Assembly (NCBI GenBank): GCA_017559905.1
Contig: JAFYQF010000012.1
Span: 186,001 to 250,000, forward strand
DNA from: a bacterium
GTDB lineage: Bacteria; Cyanobacteriota; Vampirovibrionia; Gastranaerophilales; Gastranaerophilaceae
Direction of reading: 5' to 3'
DNA length: 64,000 nucleotides
In this document: one piece after another, positions 50,984-59,626 of the stretch
Layout: every line of letters starts with the position of its first letter
How positions within the stretch are numbered: position 1 is the first letter of the stretch
The notes under the pieces: generated by a model
What the model was told of the DNA's origin: nothing
Seen by the model: the letters and a program-made list of their open reading frames with translations, nothing else
Database searches by the model: none
Translations under genes and position numbers: made by a program

Positions 50984-53542
50984 TTAGCTTTCAGTTGGAG
51001 GAGTATCTAACAAACTTGTTTGTTCAATGTTTGTAGCTTCTTCAACTTGTTTAGCTTCGTTAGGCATAATTGTTTCATCTTCATCTGGGTTAAGGATTTT
51101 GTTTACTGAAACAACTGTATCGTTTTCACCTAAGTTTTGAGCTCTTACGCCTGTTGCAGGTCTGCCTTGACGAGAGATAGAACCAGCGTTCAATCTTGTT
51201 ACAACGCCACTTGCAGTAACCATCATAATATCATCTGATTCTTTAACGATTGTTAGCGCAACAAGTCTTGATGAAGTTGATTTGAATTTAGTTGCAATCA
51301 AACCTAAACCGCCTCTATTTTGACTTCTGAATTCTGAAAGTTTTGTACGTTTTCCGAAACCATCAGAAGTTACAACAAGCAAGTCTGCATCGTAATTTCT
51401 AGGAACAATATCGCAACCAACGATAGTGTCGTTAGTTCTCAATTTCATAGAAGTTACACCTCTTGCGCTTCTGCCTAGTGGTCTTAAATCTTCGATTGGG
51501 AATCTAATTGCCATACCACAAGATGTACCAATAATGATTTCATCGTGGGCAGTTGCTAGTTTTACCCAACATAATTCGTCGCCTTCTTCTAGTCCGATAG
51601 CGATAATACCGTTTCTGCGGATATTAGAGAAGTTATCTAATTCGATACGTTTGATGTAACCTTTTCTTGTAAGCATAATTAAATTCAAATCGTGTGAGAA
51701 GTTGCTTACTGGAACTACCGCAGTAATCTTTTCATCTTGTTCGATTGGTAGAACGTTTACGATTGGCAAGCCTTTTGCTTGACGTCCGCCTTCTGGGAAG
51801 TCGTATACGTTCAAGCTATAAACTGTTCCTTTTGATGAGAAGAATAGAACTTTGTCGTGCATCATTGCTGTAAAGAAGTGTTGAATATCGTCATCTTCTT
51901 TAGTTTTGATACCTGATTTACCACGAGTCGCGCGGTTTTGGCGTTCAAATGTATCTAGTGAAATACGTTTCAAATAACCTTGGTGAGTGATAAATACTGC
52001 CATAGGTGTATTTGGAGTTAAGTCTTCAATAGTTACTTCGCCTTGTTCAGGAAGAATTTGAGTTTTTCTATCGTCGCCGTATTTTTCTTTGTCTTCAAGA
52101 AGTTCTGTTTTGATGATTTCAAGAATTTTTGCACGGCTTGAAAGAATTTCTTCGTATTCTGCGATTTTCTTCAATAGTTCATCGTATTCAGCCTTAACTT
52201 TGTCTTGTTCCAATCCTGTCAAACGACGTAATTGCATTTCCAAAATAGCGTTAGATTGGTCTGCATCAAGTCCAAATCTGCTCATCAATCCATTACGAGC
52301 ATCTTCTGTAGTTTTTGATTTTTTGATAAGCTCGATAACTTCGTCAATTGAACCTAGAGCAATGATTAAACCTGCTAAAATATGTGCACGAACTTTTGCT
52401 TTTTTAAGGAAGAAAATAGTTCTTCTTGTAACGATTTCAACCCTGTGTTCAACAAATTCGTCAAGAACTTGTTTCAAGTTCAATAGTCTTGGTTGTTTGC
52501 CACAAAGTGCAAGCATATTTACACCGAATGTTGTTGCAAGTTGAGTGTATTTGAACAAGTTATTTTTAACAACATCAGGTTTTGCGTCACGTTTAAGTTC
52601 AATAACTATTCTCATACCTTCACGGTCTGATTCGTCACGAATATCAGAAATACCAGTAATTCTTTGTTCTTTAACAAGTTCAGCAATTTTTTCAATAAGC
52701 ATTGATTTGTTAACTTGGTATGGAATTTCAGTAACAACGATTGCTGTACGAGCTTGACGACCGCCTCCGCCTGCAATTTCTTCGATAGTTGCAACTGCAG
52801 ACATCTTTATAGAACCACGACCTGTTTCGTATGCTTGTTTGATATCGCTTAAGCCGATAATAGTCGCAGCAGTCGGGAAGTCAGGTCCTTTAATGTGTTC
52901 CATTAATTCTGCTATTGTAATGTCTGGGTTGTTGATTAATGCGATTGTGCCATCTACGATTTCGCATACGTTATGAGGAGGTACGTTTGTTGCCATACCT
53001 ACTGCAATACCAGAAACGCCGTTTAACAACAACATTGGGAGTCTAACAGGTAAAACTGATGGCTCTTGTAATGAACCGTCAAAGTTTGGTTCAAACTCAA
53101 CTGTTTCGCAGTCTATATCAGCAAGCATAGATTGTGTAATCTTGTGCATTCTTGCCTCTGTATAACGCATCGCAGCCGCTCCGTCGCCGTCAACTGAACC
53201 AAAGTTTCCGTGACCGTCAACTGTTAAATATCTTGTAGAGAAGTCTTGTGCCATACGTACAAGAGCTTCGTAAACAGCACTGTCGCCGTGCGGGTGGTAT
53301 TTACCAAGAACTTCACCAACGATACGAGCACATTTCTTGAATGGTTTATCCGGAGTCATTCCAAGTTCGTTCATTGCATATAAAATACGTCTGTGTACAG
53401 GTTTTAAACCGTCACGAACGTCTGGTAATGCACGACCTACGATTACGCTCATCGCATAATCAATATATGAACGTTTCATTTCTTCTCTTATATTAACTGG
53501 AACAATCTTGCCGTCACTAAACATGCTTTGTTGGTTGCTCAT
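50984..53542 (-). CDS. gyrA: DNA gyrase subunit A
   Basis: 852 residues. The breakage-reunion domain has [39 protein letters not shown] and [11 protein letters not shown] with the active-site Tyr. The GyrA box [10 protein letters not shown] is present (residues about 560), with a beta-pinwheel C-terminal domain of repeated strands after it; this marks gyrase and not topoisomerase IV. With GyrB it introduces negative supercoils. The quinolone-region residue after HPHGD is Ser, with Glu at the second position, the usual susceptible pattern. The ribosome site is GGGAGAGG. gyrB is not in the window. Confidence 0.95.
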   Translation of the reverse strand: MSNQQSMFSDGKIVPVNIREEMKRSYIDYAMSVIVGRALPDVRDGLKPVHRRILYAMNELGMTPDKPFKKCARIVGEVLGKYHPHGDSAVYEALVRMAQDFSTRYLTVDGHGNFGSVDGDGAAAMRYTEARMHKITQSMLADIDCETVEFEPNFDGSLQEPSVLPVRLPMLLLNGVSGIAVGMATNVPPHNVCEIVDGTIALINNPDITIAELMEHIKGPDFPTAATIIGLSDIKQAYETGRGSIKMSAVATIEEIAGGGGRQARTAIVVTEIPYQVNKSMLIEKIAELVKEQRITGISDIRDESDREGMRIVIELKRDAKPDVVKNNLFKYTQLATTFGVNMLALCGKQPRLLNLKQVLDEFVEHRVEIVTRRTIFFLKKAKVRAHILAGLIIALGSIDEVIELIKKSKTTEDARNGLMSRFGLDADQSNAILEMQLRRLTGLEQDKVKAEYDELLKKIAEYEEILSSRAKILEIIKTELLEDKEKYGDDRKTQILPEQGEVTIEDLTPNTPMAVFITHQGYLKRISLDTFERQNRATRGKSGIKTKEDDDIQHFFTAMMHDKVLFFSSKGTVYSLNVYDFPEGGRQAKGLPIVNVLPIEQDEKITAVVPVSNFSHDLNLIMLTRKGYIKRIELDNFSNIRRNGIIAIGLEEGDELCWVKLATAHDEIIIGTSCGMAIRFPIEDLRPLGRSARGVTSMKLRTNDTIVGCDIVPRNYDADLLVVTSDGFGKRTKLSEFRSQNRGGLGLIATKFKSTSSRLVALTIVKESDDIMMVTASGVVTRLNAGSISRQGRPATGVRAQNLGENDTVVSVNKILNPDEDETIMPNEAKQVEEATNIEQTSLLDTPPTES

Positions 53543-53644
53543 TTTTTATACCTCTCCCATTAAAGTCTATTCTATGTCAAAATTATATCACAAACACATT
53601 TGAAGTGCTAACTTTACACGAAAACTTTACAATGGGTTAAGCGG

Positions 53645-54016
53645 TTATGTTCTAGACATTCTAATTATAAAATCTTGAACATAAGCATAAGCTACAAATA
53701 ATGAGTAGAATGTATAAATAATTACAACAAAGTCTTTTACAAGTGTTGTTTTTGATTTCGTTTCAAGGGGTTTGTGTGATTTGTGTTTGATTATGTCTAT
53801 TGTAATTATTAAAAACCAAATGCCAGAGCTAATTGCAGTAATAAATAAGCCCGACACAAAAACGATTAAAGGTAAAAGCCCGCCAAACATTTGATATGAT
53901 AGAAGAGTATTAGTTAATAATAAACTTAATCCAAAAATTAAGGCTGCGATAAAAAGCAAAATTCCTGCCCAAAATGCATATTTATAAGATAGTGTGTTTC
54001 TGATAATTTGCAACAT
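53645..54016 (-). CDS. Small membrane protein, paralogue 3 of a MarR-linked array
   Basis: 123 residues from ATG 54014-54016 (AAGGGGA before it; the frame is open further, to 54067). Three hydrophobic segments. It begins MLQIIRNTLSYKYAFWAG, sharing the R-N-T-L/F-S/T-Y-K-Y start with the two proteins encoded upstream. The middle holds a basic cytoplasmic loop (IIKHKSHKP) and the last segment is aromatic. No family is recognised. It is the last gene of the array, 11 bases after the previous one. Confidence 0.65.
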   Translation of the reverse strand: MLQIIRNTLSYKYAFWAGILLFIAALIFGLSLLLTNTLLSYQMFGGLLPLIVFVSGLFITAISSGIWFLIITIDIIKHKSHKPLETKSKTTLVKDFVVIIYTFYSLFVAYAYVQDFIIRMSRT

Positions 54017-54027
54017 AAAATCCCCTT

Positions 54028-54357
54028 TTAAGGCTTGTAGAAGTGTATTGATAATACCATCCACCATATTATACCTGAAATTATTAGATAAATTATAATT
54101 GATGTAATTTCACAAATTTTTCTTGTAAGACTAATTTCTTTTGCGGGTTTAAGTTTTTTACGTTTGCTGAAATCAATTAGTCCTAAAATTATTAATATGA
54201 TATCTGATTTAATAATTAACCCTGCAAGAATATAAAGAAATATCCCTTGCGCCCAGCCGTTTGCAATTTCTTGCAATGCGAAAAATATAAAAATCCCTAC
54301 TATGCAGAAATATCCCATAAATGTGGAAAATTTGTAGCTTAATGAGCTTCTGAACAT
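54028..54357 (-). CDS. Small membrane protein, paralogue 2 of the array
   Basis: 109 residues with three hydrophobic segments. N terminus MFRSSLSYKFSTFMGYF resembles the start of its neighbours; a basic loop FSKRKKLKPAKE precedes the last segment, as in paralogue 1 (VRRKRLKERK). AAGGAG precedes ATG, within the end of the 47-residue gene upstream, so translation is coupled. The function is unknown. Confidence 0.65.
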   Translation of the reverse strand: MFRSSLSYKFSTFMGYFCIVGIFIFFALQEIANGWAQGIFLYILAGLIIKSDIILIILGLIDFSKRKKLKPAKEISLTRKICEITSIIIYLIISGIIWWMVLSIHFYKP

Positions 54358-54482
54358 AAAAACTCCTTGATATTGTCTATTATAACAGAAATTATTGTAA
54401 CTAATACTGATGCTACTACTGCAAAAGATAGTCCCAATACTAAAAGTCCGCTAAATAAATGCAATAAAAATTCGAAAAACAT
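54339..54482 (-). CDS. 47-residue single-span membrane protein
   Basis: A short open frame behind AAAAAGGAGTTTAT. It starts MFFEFLLHLFSGLLVLGL, continues as one long hydrophobic helix (about residues 4-36), then a short polar end (DNIKEF..). It overlaps the start of the following gene by 19 bases in another frame. Its ribosome site, its place in the tandem array and its coding overlap support it being real. It could be a subunit of a membrane complex formed with the paralogues. Confidence 0.55.
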   Translation of the reverse strand: MFFEFLLHLFSGLLVLGLSFAVVASVLVTIISVIIDNIKEFLCSEAH

Positions 54483-54498
54483 ATAAACTCCTTTTTGT

Positions 54499-54834
54499 CT
54501 AAAATGATAGATGTTGTAATACTTCTGGTGCTATTATGTAAAAGACAAAACGTGCCTGTAAAAGAAATGCTAAAATAGCTATAAACTCAATTGTAGTAAT
54601 GAGTACCTCATTTGATTTTCTTTCTTTAAGTCTTTTACGTCTAACTATGTCGATAATTATTGGGATAATTGTTATTAGAGCTGTTATCCCAACTAGCCCA
54701 ACTTGAAAAATCCAAGCTCCAATCGCATCCCAACCTGAAGATGGTAAAGCGATAAATAAAAGAGTGAGAATAGTTGTTATTCCACAAAAAACTAAATATT
54801 TGTAGGTAAATGTATTTCTGATTTTAGCTAACAT
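54499..54834 (-). CDS. Small membrane protein, paralogue 1 of the array
   Basis: 111 residues, three hydrophobic segments. It begins MLAKIRNTFTYKYLVFCG, then has the basic loop DIVRRKRLKERKS. It is the first gene after the operator-bearing promoter, so it heads the array. The family is not recognised; the shared N-terminal R-N-T-x-x-Y-K-Y motif suggests duplication. As the array is tied to a MarR regulator, a role in membrane stress or drug response is possible but only inferred. Confidence 0.65.
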   Translation of the reverse strand: MLAKIRNTFTYKYLVFCGITTILTLLFIALPSSGWDAIGAWIFQVGLVGITALITIIPIIIDIVRRKRLKERKSNEVLITTIEFIAILAFLLQARFVFYIIAPEVLQHLSF

Positions 54835-54873
54835 AAAACGATAAACTCCAGCGAATGAAATCCTTATATAATT

Positions 54874-54902
54874 AGTTTACCATTCAACTATTAACTATTC
54901 AA
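54874..54902 (-). promoter_or_regulatory. Promoter of the membrane-protein array with MarR-type operator
   Basis: On the minus strand TTGAAT (54902-54897), 17 bases, TAAACT (54879-54874). The spacer holds the complement of CCATTCAACTATTAA (54880-54894), the same 15 bases found in the marR promoter. Binding there would block RNA polymerase. Confidence 0.6.
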
Positions 54903-54925
54903 GTGTTATCCTCGATAATGTTACA

Positions 54926-55387
54926 TTATTTAATATTAGTTAACCAGTCAACTAATACCTTTTCCACGTAATCAGCGTCTACGGCTGCGATTTTGTCAAG
55001 TAGTTTTTTTGTAGTTTTTATATATAAAGTCCACGCTTTGTCTAATCTTTTTGAGCCGAAATCGGTTATCCTGATTAGCTTTGCACGTCTGTCGTCTTGT
55101 TTTAGATTGCGGGTAATTAATCCTTCTTTTTCAAGTTTATCTAGAAGTTTTGTTATGTTTGACGGTGTGACCAAAAGCCTTTTGCTGATTTCGTTTTGTT
55201 GAATTCCGTCATAACCTCCAACGTGTTTTATTATCATTAGGATGTTGAATTTAGAAATATTTAAACTGTATTTTGCCAAAACTTCATCCAATCGAAAAGA
55301 GATTTGTGTCCACAATAGCCCTATAACGTGGATTAATTTTGTTTTTTCGTCTTGGTTATTGAAATATATTTCTAATTCTTTTTGCAT
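54926..55387 (-). CDS. MarR-family transcriptional regulator
   Basis: 153 residues from ATG 55385-55387 (AGGAGAATTTTT before it; the longer frame to 55438 runs through the promoter). Winged-helix domain: LNISKFNILMIIKH, then QQNEISKRLLVTPSNITKLLDKLEKEGLI (recognition helix TPSNITKLLDKLE), and the wing NLKQDDRRAKLIRIT with the D-x-R-A/x motif. Dimer helices lie at both ends. MarR proteins repress by binding palindromes and release when a small molecule or oxidant binds. The operator in its own promoter and in that of the downstream array points to joint control. Confidence 0.88.
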   Translation of the reverse strand: MQKELEIYFNNQDEKTKLIHVIGLLWTQISFRLDEVLAKYSLNISKFNILMIIKHVGGYDGIQQNEISKRLLVTPSNITKLLDKLEKEGLITRNLKQDDRRAKLIRITDFGSKRLDKAWTLYIKTTKKLLDKIAAVDADYVEKVLVDWLTNIK

Positions 55388-55409
55388 AAAAATTCTCCTG
55401 TTTGGTCTT

Positions 55410-55438
55410 ATTTTACCATTTAATAGTTGAATGGGCAA
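55410..55438 (-). promoter_or_regulatory. marR promoter with operator in the spacer
   Basis: On the minus strand TTGCCC (55438-55433), 17 bases, TAAAAT (55415-55410). The spacer is CATTCAACTATTAAATGG-like and palindromic at its ends (CCATT..AATGG); 15 bases match the array promoter in inverted orientation. Confidence 0.65.
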
Positions 55439-55481
55439 GTAAAATTTGTAAGGTATAGTATTTTCTATATTTTATATTTCA

Positions 55482-55490
55482 TGTTATAAT
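55482..55490 (+). promoter_or_regulatory. Extended -10 promoter placed for a leaderless mRNA (proB)
   Basis: TGT-TATAAT ending 6 bases before ATG 55497; no ribosome site. The -35 is weak. Confidence 0.55.
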
Positions 55491-55496
55491 CTAGTT

Positions 55497-56636
55497 ATGG
55501 ATAGAAAAGAATTTATTAATGCAAGACGTATCGTTGTAAAATTAGGTACAAATATTTTGAGAAATGAAGAAGGTTCAGTTTCTTCAAGAGTTTATTCGTT
55601 CATTGAGTGTTTGGCGAAATTGGCTAAACAAGGCAAAGAAATTATTGTAATTACTTCTGGTGCAGTGGGTTTAGGTCGTAAAAGATTAGGTTTAGAAGGA
55701 ACTACTGGAACTGCTTTGAAACAGGCATGTGCTGCGATTGGGCAGGGTAAATTGATGTCAATTTACGAAAGTGGATTTGATACTTACGGGTTGGTTGCTG
55801 CGCAAATTCTGTTGACAGAAGATGATTTTTCAATTCGTACAAGATATTTAAGTCTTCGTACAACATTGAACAAGGTTCTTGAGTTAGGTGCAATCCCTAT
55901 TATTAACCAAAACGATACGGTTTCTACAATCGAAGTTGACCAAAGATATGAGCATATGCAAGTTTGTTTTTCTGATAATGATAAGTTGTCAGCGCTTGTT
56001 GCGAGTGAACTTGATGCAGATTTGTTGGTGATTCTTTCAGATGTAGATGGTCTGTATGACAAAAATCCGAAAGAAAATCCAGATGCGAAGATAATTAATG
56101 TTGTTGAAGAAGTCACAGATGAAATTCTATCAATGGGTACTGATGCGTCTGAAGGTGGACGTGGCGGTATGAGAACAAAGTTAGAGGCTGCAAGATTAGT
56201 AACTCGCTTTGGTGGAAAAGTTTTGATTGCAAATGGTAGAATCCCTTATGTTATTGGTAAAATTTTCGATGGAGAAGAACTTGGAACGATGTTTTTGCCT
56301 CAAAGAGAAGGGCTTTCTGATAAAAAACGTTGGATTGGTTATGCGACAAATATTTTGGGCAAAATTAAAGTTAACAACGGTGCTAAAAAAGTTTTAATTG
56401 AAAAAGAAAAGAGTCTATTACCGATTGGTGTAATAGATGTAATTAATGAATTTAAAAAAGGTGATGTTGTTTCGATTATTGATGAGCAAGATCACGAATT
56501 TGCAAGAGGTATTGTAAATTATGATTCAGAATCTTGCAAAAAAGTTATCGGTTCGCATTCTGATAATATCATCAAAATTCTTGGTTTTAAGAACTATGAC
56601 GCAATAATTACACGAGATAACATTACTATTTTGTAA
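55497..56636 (+). CDS. proB: Glutamate 5-kinase with PUA domain
   Basis: 379 residues. Amino-acid kinase domain: IVVKLGTNIL, VITSGAVGLGRKRLG, NQNDTVSTIE and LSDVDGLYDKNP, with GRGGMRTKLEAARLV near residue 220. The C-terminal ~100 residues (from KIKVNNGAKKVL) are a PUA domain, as in E. coli ProB. It phosphorylates glutamate as the first step to proline and is usually feedback-inhibited by proline. It leads a proB-proA-tyrA operon; 9 bases to proA. Confidence 0.95.
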   Translation: MDRKEFINARRIVVKLGTNILRNEEGSVSSRVYSFIECLAKLAKQGKEIIVITSGAVGLGRKRLGLEGTTGTALKQACAAIGQGKLMSIYESGFDTYGLVAAQILLTEDDFSIRTRYLSLRTTLNKVLELGAIPIINQNDTVSTIEVDQRYEHMQVCFSDNDKLSALVASELDADLLVILSDVDGLYDKNPKENPDAKIINVVEEVTDEILSMGTDASEGGRGGMRTKLEAARLVTRFGGKVLIANGRIPYVIGKIFDGEELGTMFLPQREGLSDKKRWIGYATNILGKIKVNNGAKKVLIEKEKSLLPIGVIDVINEFKKGDVVSIIDEQDHEFARGIVNYDSESCKKVIGSHSDNIIKILGFKNYDAIITRDNITIL

Positions 56637-56645
56637 GGAGTAGAA

Positions 56646-57896
56646 ATGACTGATTTTATTGAAATAGCAAAGTCTGCAAAAGAGGCTTCATTGAAAATTG
56701 CTTCTTTGAGTGAAGATGTGAAAAATCGTGCGCTAAACGCAATAGCTGATGCGATTGAAGCAAATAAAGCTAAAATTTTTGACGCTAATAAAGTTGATTT
56801 AACACAAGCTGAACCTCTTGTGGCAAGCGGAGAAATTTCAAAATCAGTTTATAATAGATTAAAACTCGATGAAAACAAAATGCGTGATATGATTGCGGGT
56901 GTTCGTGAGATTGCAAAATTGGCTGACCCTGTTAATAAAAAACTTTTTGTAAGAGAGTTGGATGAGGGATTAACTTTGTATAAAGTTTCTTGTCCAATTG
57001 GAGTTTTGGGTATAATTTTTGAGGCAAGACCTGATGTTATTTCTCAAATTTCTTCACTTGCAATAAAATCATCAAATGCGGTTATCTTAAAAGGTGGAAA
57101 AGAAACAACTAATACTAATAGAGAAATCTTGAGTGTTATAAATTCTGCTTTAGCTAAAGTTGATGGCTTCCCAGAAAACGTAGTTCAGCAAGTATTTTCA
57201 AGAGATGATGTTGCTGAAATGTTAAAATGTGATGGTTATATAAATTTAATTATTCCACGTGGTGGAAATAGTCTTGTTAAATTTATAAAAGAAAATACAA
57301 AAATTCCAGTATTGGGTCACGCAGATGGTATTTGCCATATTTTTGTAGATGAAAGCGCTGATTTGATTACTGCGCAAAAAATTATTGTTGATGCCAAAAC
57401 TCAATATCCGAGCGCTTGTAACAGTGTTGAAACTTTGTTAATCCATGAGAGCTTTGCCAAAAAAGATGAATTGTTGGCATCGTTGCAGTTGGAAGAAATT
57501 AAGCTTGTTGCAAATCCTGATTCTTGGGCGTTTGAATATGGTGATAAAATTTTATCTTTCAAAACAGTTGGAAGTGTTGATGAGGCGATTGAACATATTA
57601 ATAAATATGGTTCAGGACATACTGATTGCATAATTACAAAAGATGTGAATAACGCAGAAATTTTTATGAATAATGTTGATTCTGCTGGCGTGTATTTTAA
57701 TGCTTCAACAAGATTTGCGGACGGTTTCAGGTACGGTTTTGGTGCAGAGGTCGGAATTTCTACAAACAAAACTCATGCAAGAGGTCCTGTTGGATTAGAG
57801 GGGTTGACAATATATAAATATAAATTAATTGGTCAAGGACATATCGTTGCAGATTATGTTGAAGGCAGAAAACAGTTTCACCACAAAGATTTGTAA
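56646..57896 (+). CDS. proA: Gamma-glutamyl phosphate reductase
   Basis: 416 residues of aldehyde-dehydrogenase fold. CPIGVLGIIFEARPDVISQI, LKGGKETTNTNRE, LIIPRGGNSLV, HADGICHIFVD, and the catalytic Cys in YPSACNSVETLLIH. It reduces glutamyl phosphate to the semialdehyde with NADPH. The ribosome site AAGGAGTAGAA overlaps the proB stop. Confidence 0.95.
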   Translation: MTDFIEIAKSAKEASLKIASLSEDVKNRALNAIADAIEANKAKIFDANKVDLTQAEPLVASGEISKSVYNRLKLDENKMRDMIAGVREIAKLADPVNKKLFVRELDEGLTLYKVSCPIGVLGIIFEARPDVISQISSLAIKSSNAVILKGGKETTNTNREILSVINSALAKVDGFPENVVQQVFSRDDVAEMLKCDGYINLIIPRGGNSLVKFIKENTKIPVLGHADGICHIFVDESADLITAQKIIVDAKTQYPSACNSVETLLIHESFAKKDELLASLQLEEIKLVANPDSWAFEYGDKILSFKTVGSVDEAIEHINKYGSGHTDCIITKDVNNAEIFMNNVDSAGVYFNASTRFADGFRYGFGAEVGISTNKTHARGPVGLEGLTIYKYKLIGQGHIVADYVEGRKQFHHKDL

Positions 57897-57906
57897 GGAG
57901 TAGTTT

Positions 57907-58671
57907 ATGAAAATTGGTGTTATAGGTTTGGGGCTTATTGGCGGTTCTATTTTTAAGAAGTTGCAACTAGAAGGCTTCGAGGTTGTTGGAGTGTCTAAAT
58001 CCCAAGACGGTGAACATATTTATAAAGAATATTCCTATCTTAAAGATTGTGATATTGTTTTTGTTTGTTCTGCGATGAATAAGACTATGGCGATATTGGA
58101 TGAGCTTGAAGCTGTTTTGAGTTCAGAAGCTATAGTTACAGATGTTTGCAGTTTGAAAAAGTTTGTTTGTGAAAAGAAAAGACCTTATAAGTTTATTCCA
58201 TCTCACCCTATGGCAGGAACAGAACATCAAGGGTTTGAAAATTCATTTCCAGAGCTTTTTGTTGGTGCAAACTGGGCTTTAACACCTTATGATAAGATGG
58301 ATGGTATCACTGATTTAATTCAGGTTATACAAAAAATGGGTGCGTCAGTTGTTTTAACTACTGCCGAAAAACATGATGAGGCAGTTGCTTTGATTTCTCA
58401 TATGCCTATGGTAGTTGCGCAAGCTTTGTTTATGACTGCAAGCGAAAATCCTTTGGCGATGGATTTGGCAGCAAGTGGCTTTAGGGATATGACTCGTTTG
58501 GCTTTGTCTAATACTGAAATGGCAAATGATATGGTTTCTATGAATAGTGAAAATATTCAGAATGCAATTCTAAAATTATATAAATCTTTTGGCGATTTGA
58601 CTTCTGGTGATTATGCAAAAACAATTGAGCAAATAAAAGAGCAACGTGCGAAAATGTTTATAACCAAATAG
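57907..58671 (+). CDS. tyrA: Prephenate/arogenate dehydrogenase
   Basis: 254 residues, shorter than most because it lacks a C-terminal ACT domain. The Rossmann start GVIGLGLIGGSIFKKL is followed by VTDVCSLKKFV, SHPMAGTEHQGFENS (substrate-site His) and ISHMPMVVAQAL. It oxidatively decarboxylates prephenate or arogenate toward tyrosine. The ribosome site is the same AAGGAGTAG as that of proA. The gene ends in a terminator. Confidence 0.9.
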   Translation: MKIGVIGLGLIGGSIFKKLQLEGFEVVGVSKSQDGEHIYKEYSYLKDCDIVFVCSAMNKTMAILDELEAVLSSEAIVTDVCSLKKFVCEKKRPYKFIPSHPMAGTEHQGFENSFPELFVGANWALTPYDKMDGITDLIQVIQKMGASVVLTTAEKHDEAVALISHMPMVVAQALFMTASENPLAMDLAASGFRDMTRLALSNTEMANDMVSMNSENIQNAILKLYKSFGDLTSGDYAKTIEQIKEQRAKMFITK

Positions 58672-58678
58672 TCAAAAA

Positions 58679-58711
58679 CAGGACGTTTTGGTGGTTCGTC
58701 CTGCTTCTTTT
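58679..58711 (+). terminator. Terminator of proB-proA-tyrA
   Basis: CAGGACG, 11-base loop, CGTCCTG then CTTCTTTT. Confidence 0.8.
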
Positions 58712-58737
58712 ATTGACATTACATTACTATTTTATAT

Positions 58738-59448
58738 TTAGGCTTCTGTTTTGGTGGATAAAACGTTGTGTACAAACGCTGTTGCAAATCCTGCTGCTGC
58801 ACCTGCAATAATCAATGGCGCTGTGTAGCGTTTTTCTTTCATAACTTTGTGGCATGCTTGTAGAAGTTTTCTTGATACTTTAGAAGCGTCTTGGTCAACT
58901 TCTTTGATAATGCGTCTGAATTCTTTTCCTGCATTAGATTCTTCGCCACCTAGAGATTTTACGACGTGTGCAATATTTTCAGAAGCAAACACGTTTGTCA
59001 ATTTAGAAATACGTTTTACTTCTTTAGCTTCTGCGGTATCTTTACCTAATGCGTTGATAACTCCGTTCAAATCAATGTTTTTGTTAGCATCGTCATTGAT
59101 GATGCCGAGTACTTTTTTACCGATTTCAGTTGTTTGACCGCCAATCCTTTCTGCAATATCTTTAAGCGTTGGATTTTTAAATGGTTCTTTGTTGTCAACC
59201 AATTTAATAAACGCATCTTGAGCTTCGGTTCTGTTTTTCAAAACTTTGAAAGAATTTGCTTTGTGCAAATTAACATCTTTACGGCTAGCGTTCACGATAG
59301 CTTTGTAATTGATGTCTTTCTTTTCTCTATCAGTAAGACTAATAGCGTATTTTGCCCCGTAGCCTACAACACCACCCATTGCTGTTGATGTAATAACTGT
59401 TGATAGCGGATTTCTTTTTTCATAATTATTCACTGCACTTACACTCAT
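58738..59448 (-). CDS. Unrecognised helical protein with two glycine-rich hydrophobic ends
   Basis: 236 residues. A short hydrophobic stretch near residues 17-35 (VITSTAMGGVVGYGAKYAI) and one near 212-230 (APLIIAGAAAGFATAFVH) flank a charged helical middle. The layout recalls the glycine-zipper protein at 33.7-35.3 kb but without sequence identity that I can see. The middle contains LKDIAERIGGQTTEIGKKVLG and VKSLGGEESNAGKEFRRII, two similar units (GG..T/N.GK), perhaps a repeat. No function is assigned. Confidence 0.55.
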   Translation of the reverse strand: MSVSAVNNYEKRNPLSTVITSTAMGGVVGYGAKYAISLTDREKKDINYKAIVNASRKDVNLHKANSFKVLKNRTEAQDAFIKLVDNKEPFKNPTLKDIAERIGGQTTEIGKKVLGIINDDANKNIDLNGVINALGKDTAEAKEVKRISKLTNVFASENIAHVVKSLGGEESNAGKEFRRIIKEVDQDASKVSRKLLQACHKVMKEKRYTAPLIIAGAAAGFATAFVHNVLSTKTEA

Positions 59449-59626
59449 AGTTAATAAACCCTTACTTAACTAACACTCGTAATTTCTATACTCCACTGGC
59501 AGGAATTTTTCATCCTAGCCCTTAAAATATATTGCAGATTTACACTTAAATATTTTAAACAAGCGAACACTAAAAACACTCGATTAAAACTGAGTAATTA
59601 AATCCACCGAGAATTATAACGTATAA

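Noticed and set aside
50984-53542. Quinolone-resistance substitutions in gyrA
   Set aside because: The key position after HPHGD is Ser and the second is Glu, both normal in susceptible bacteria.
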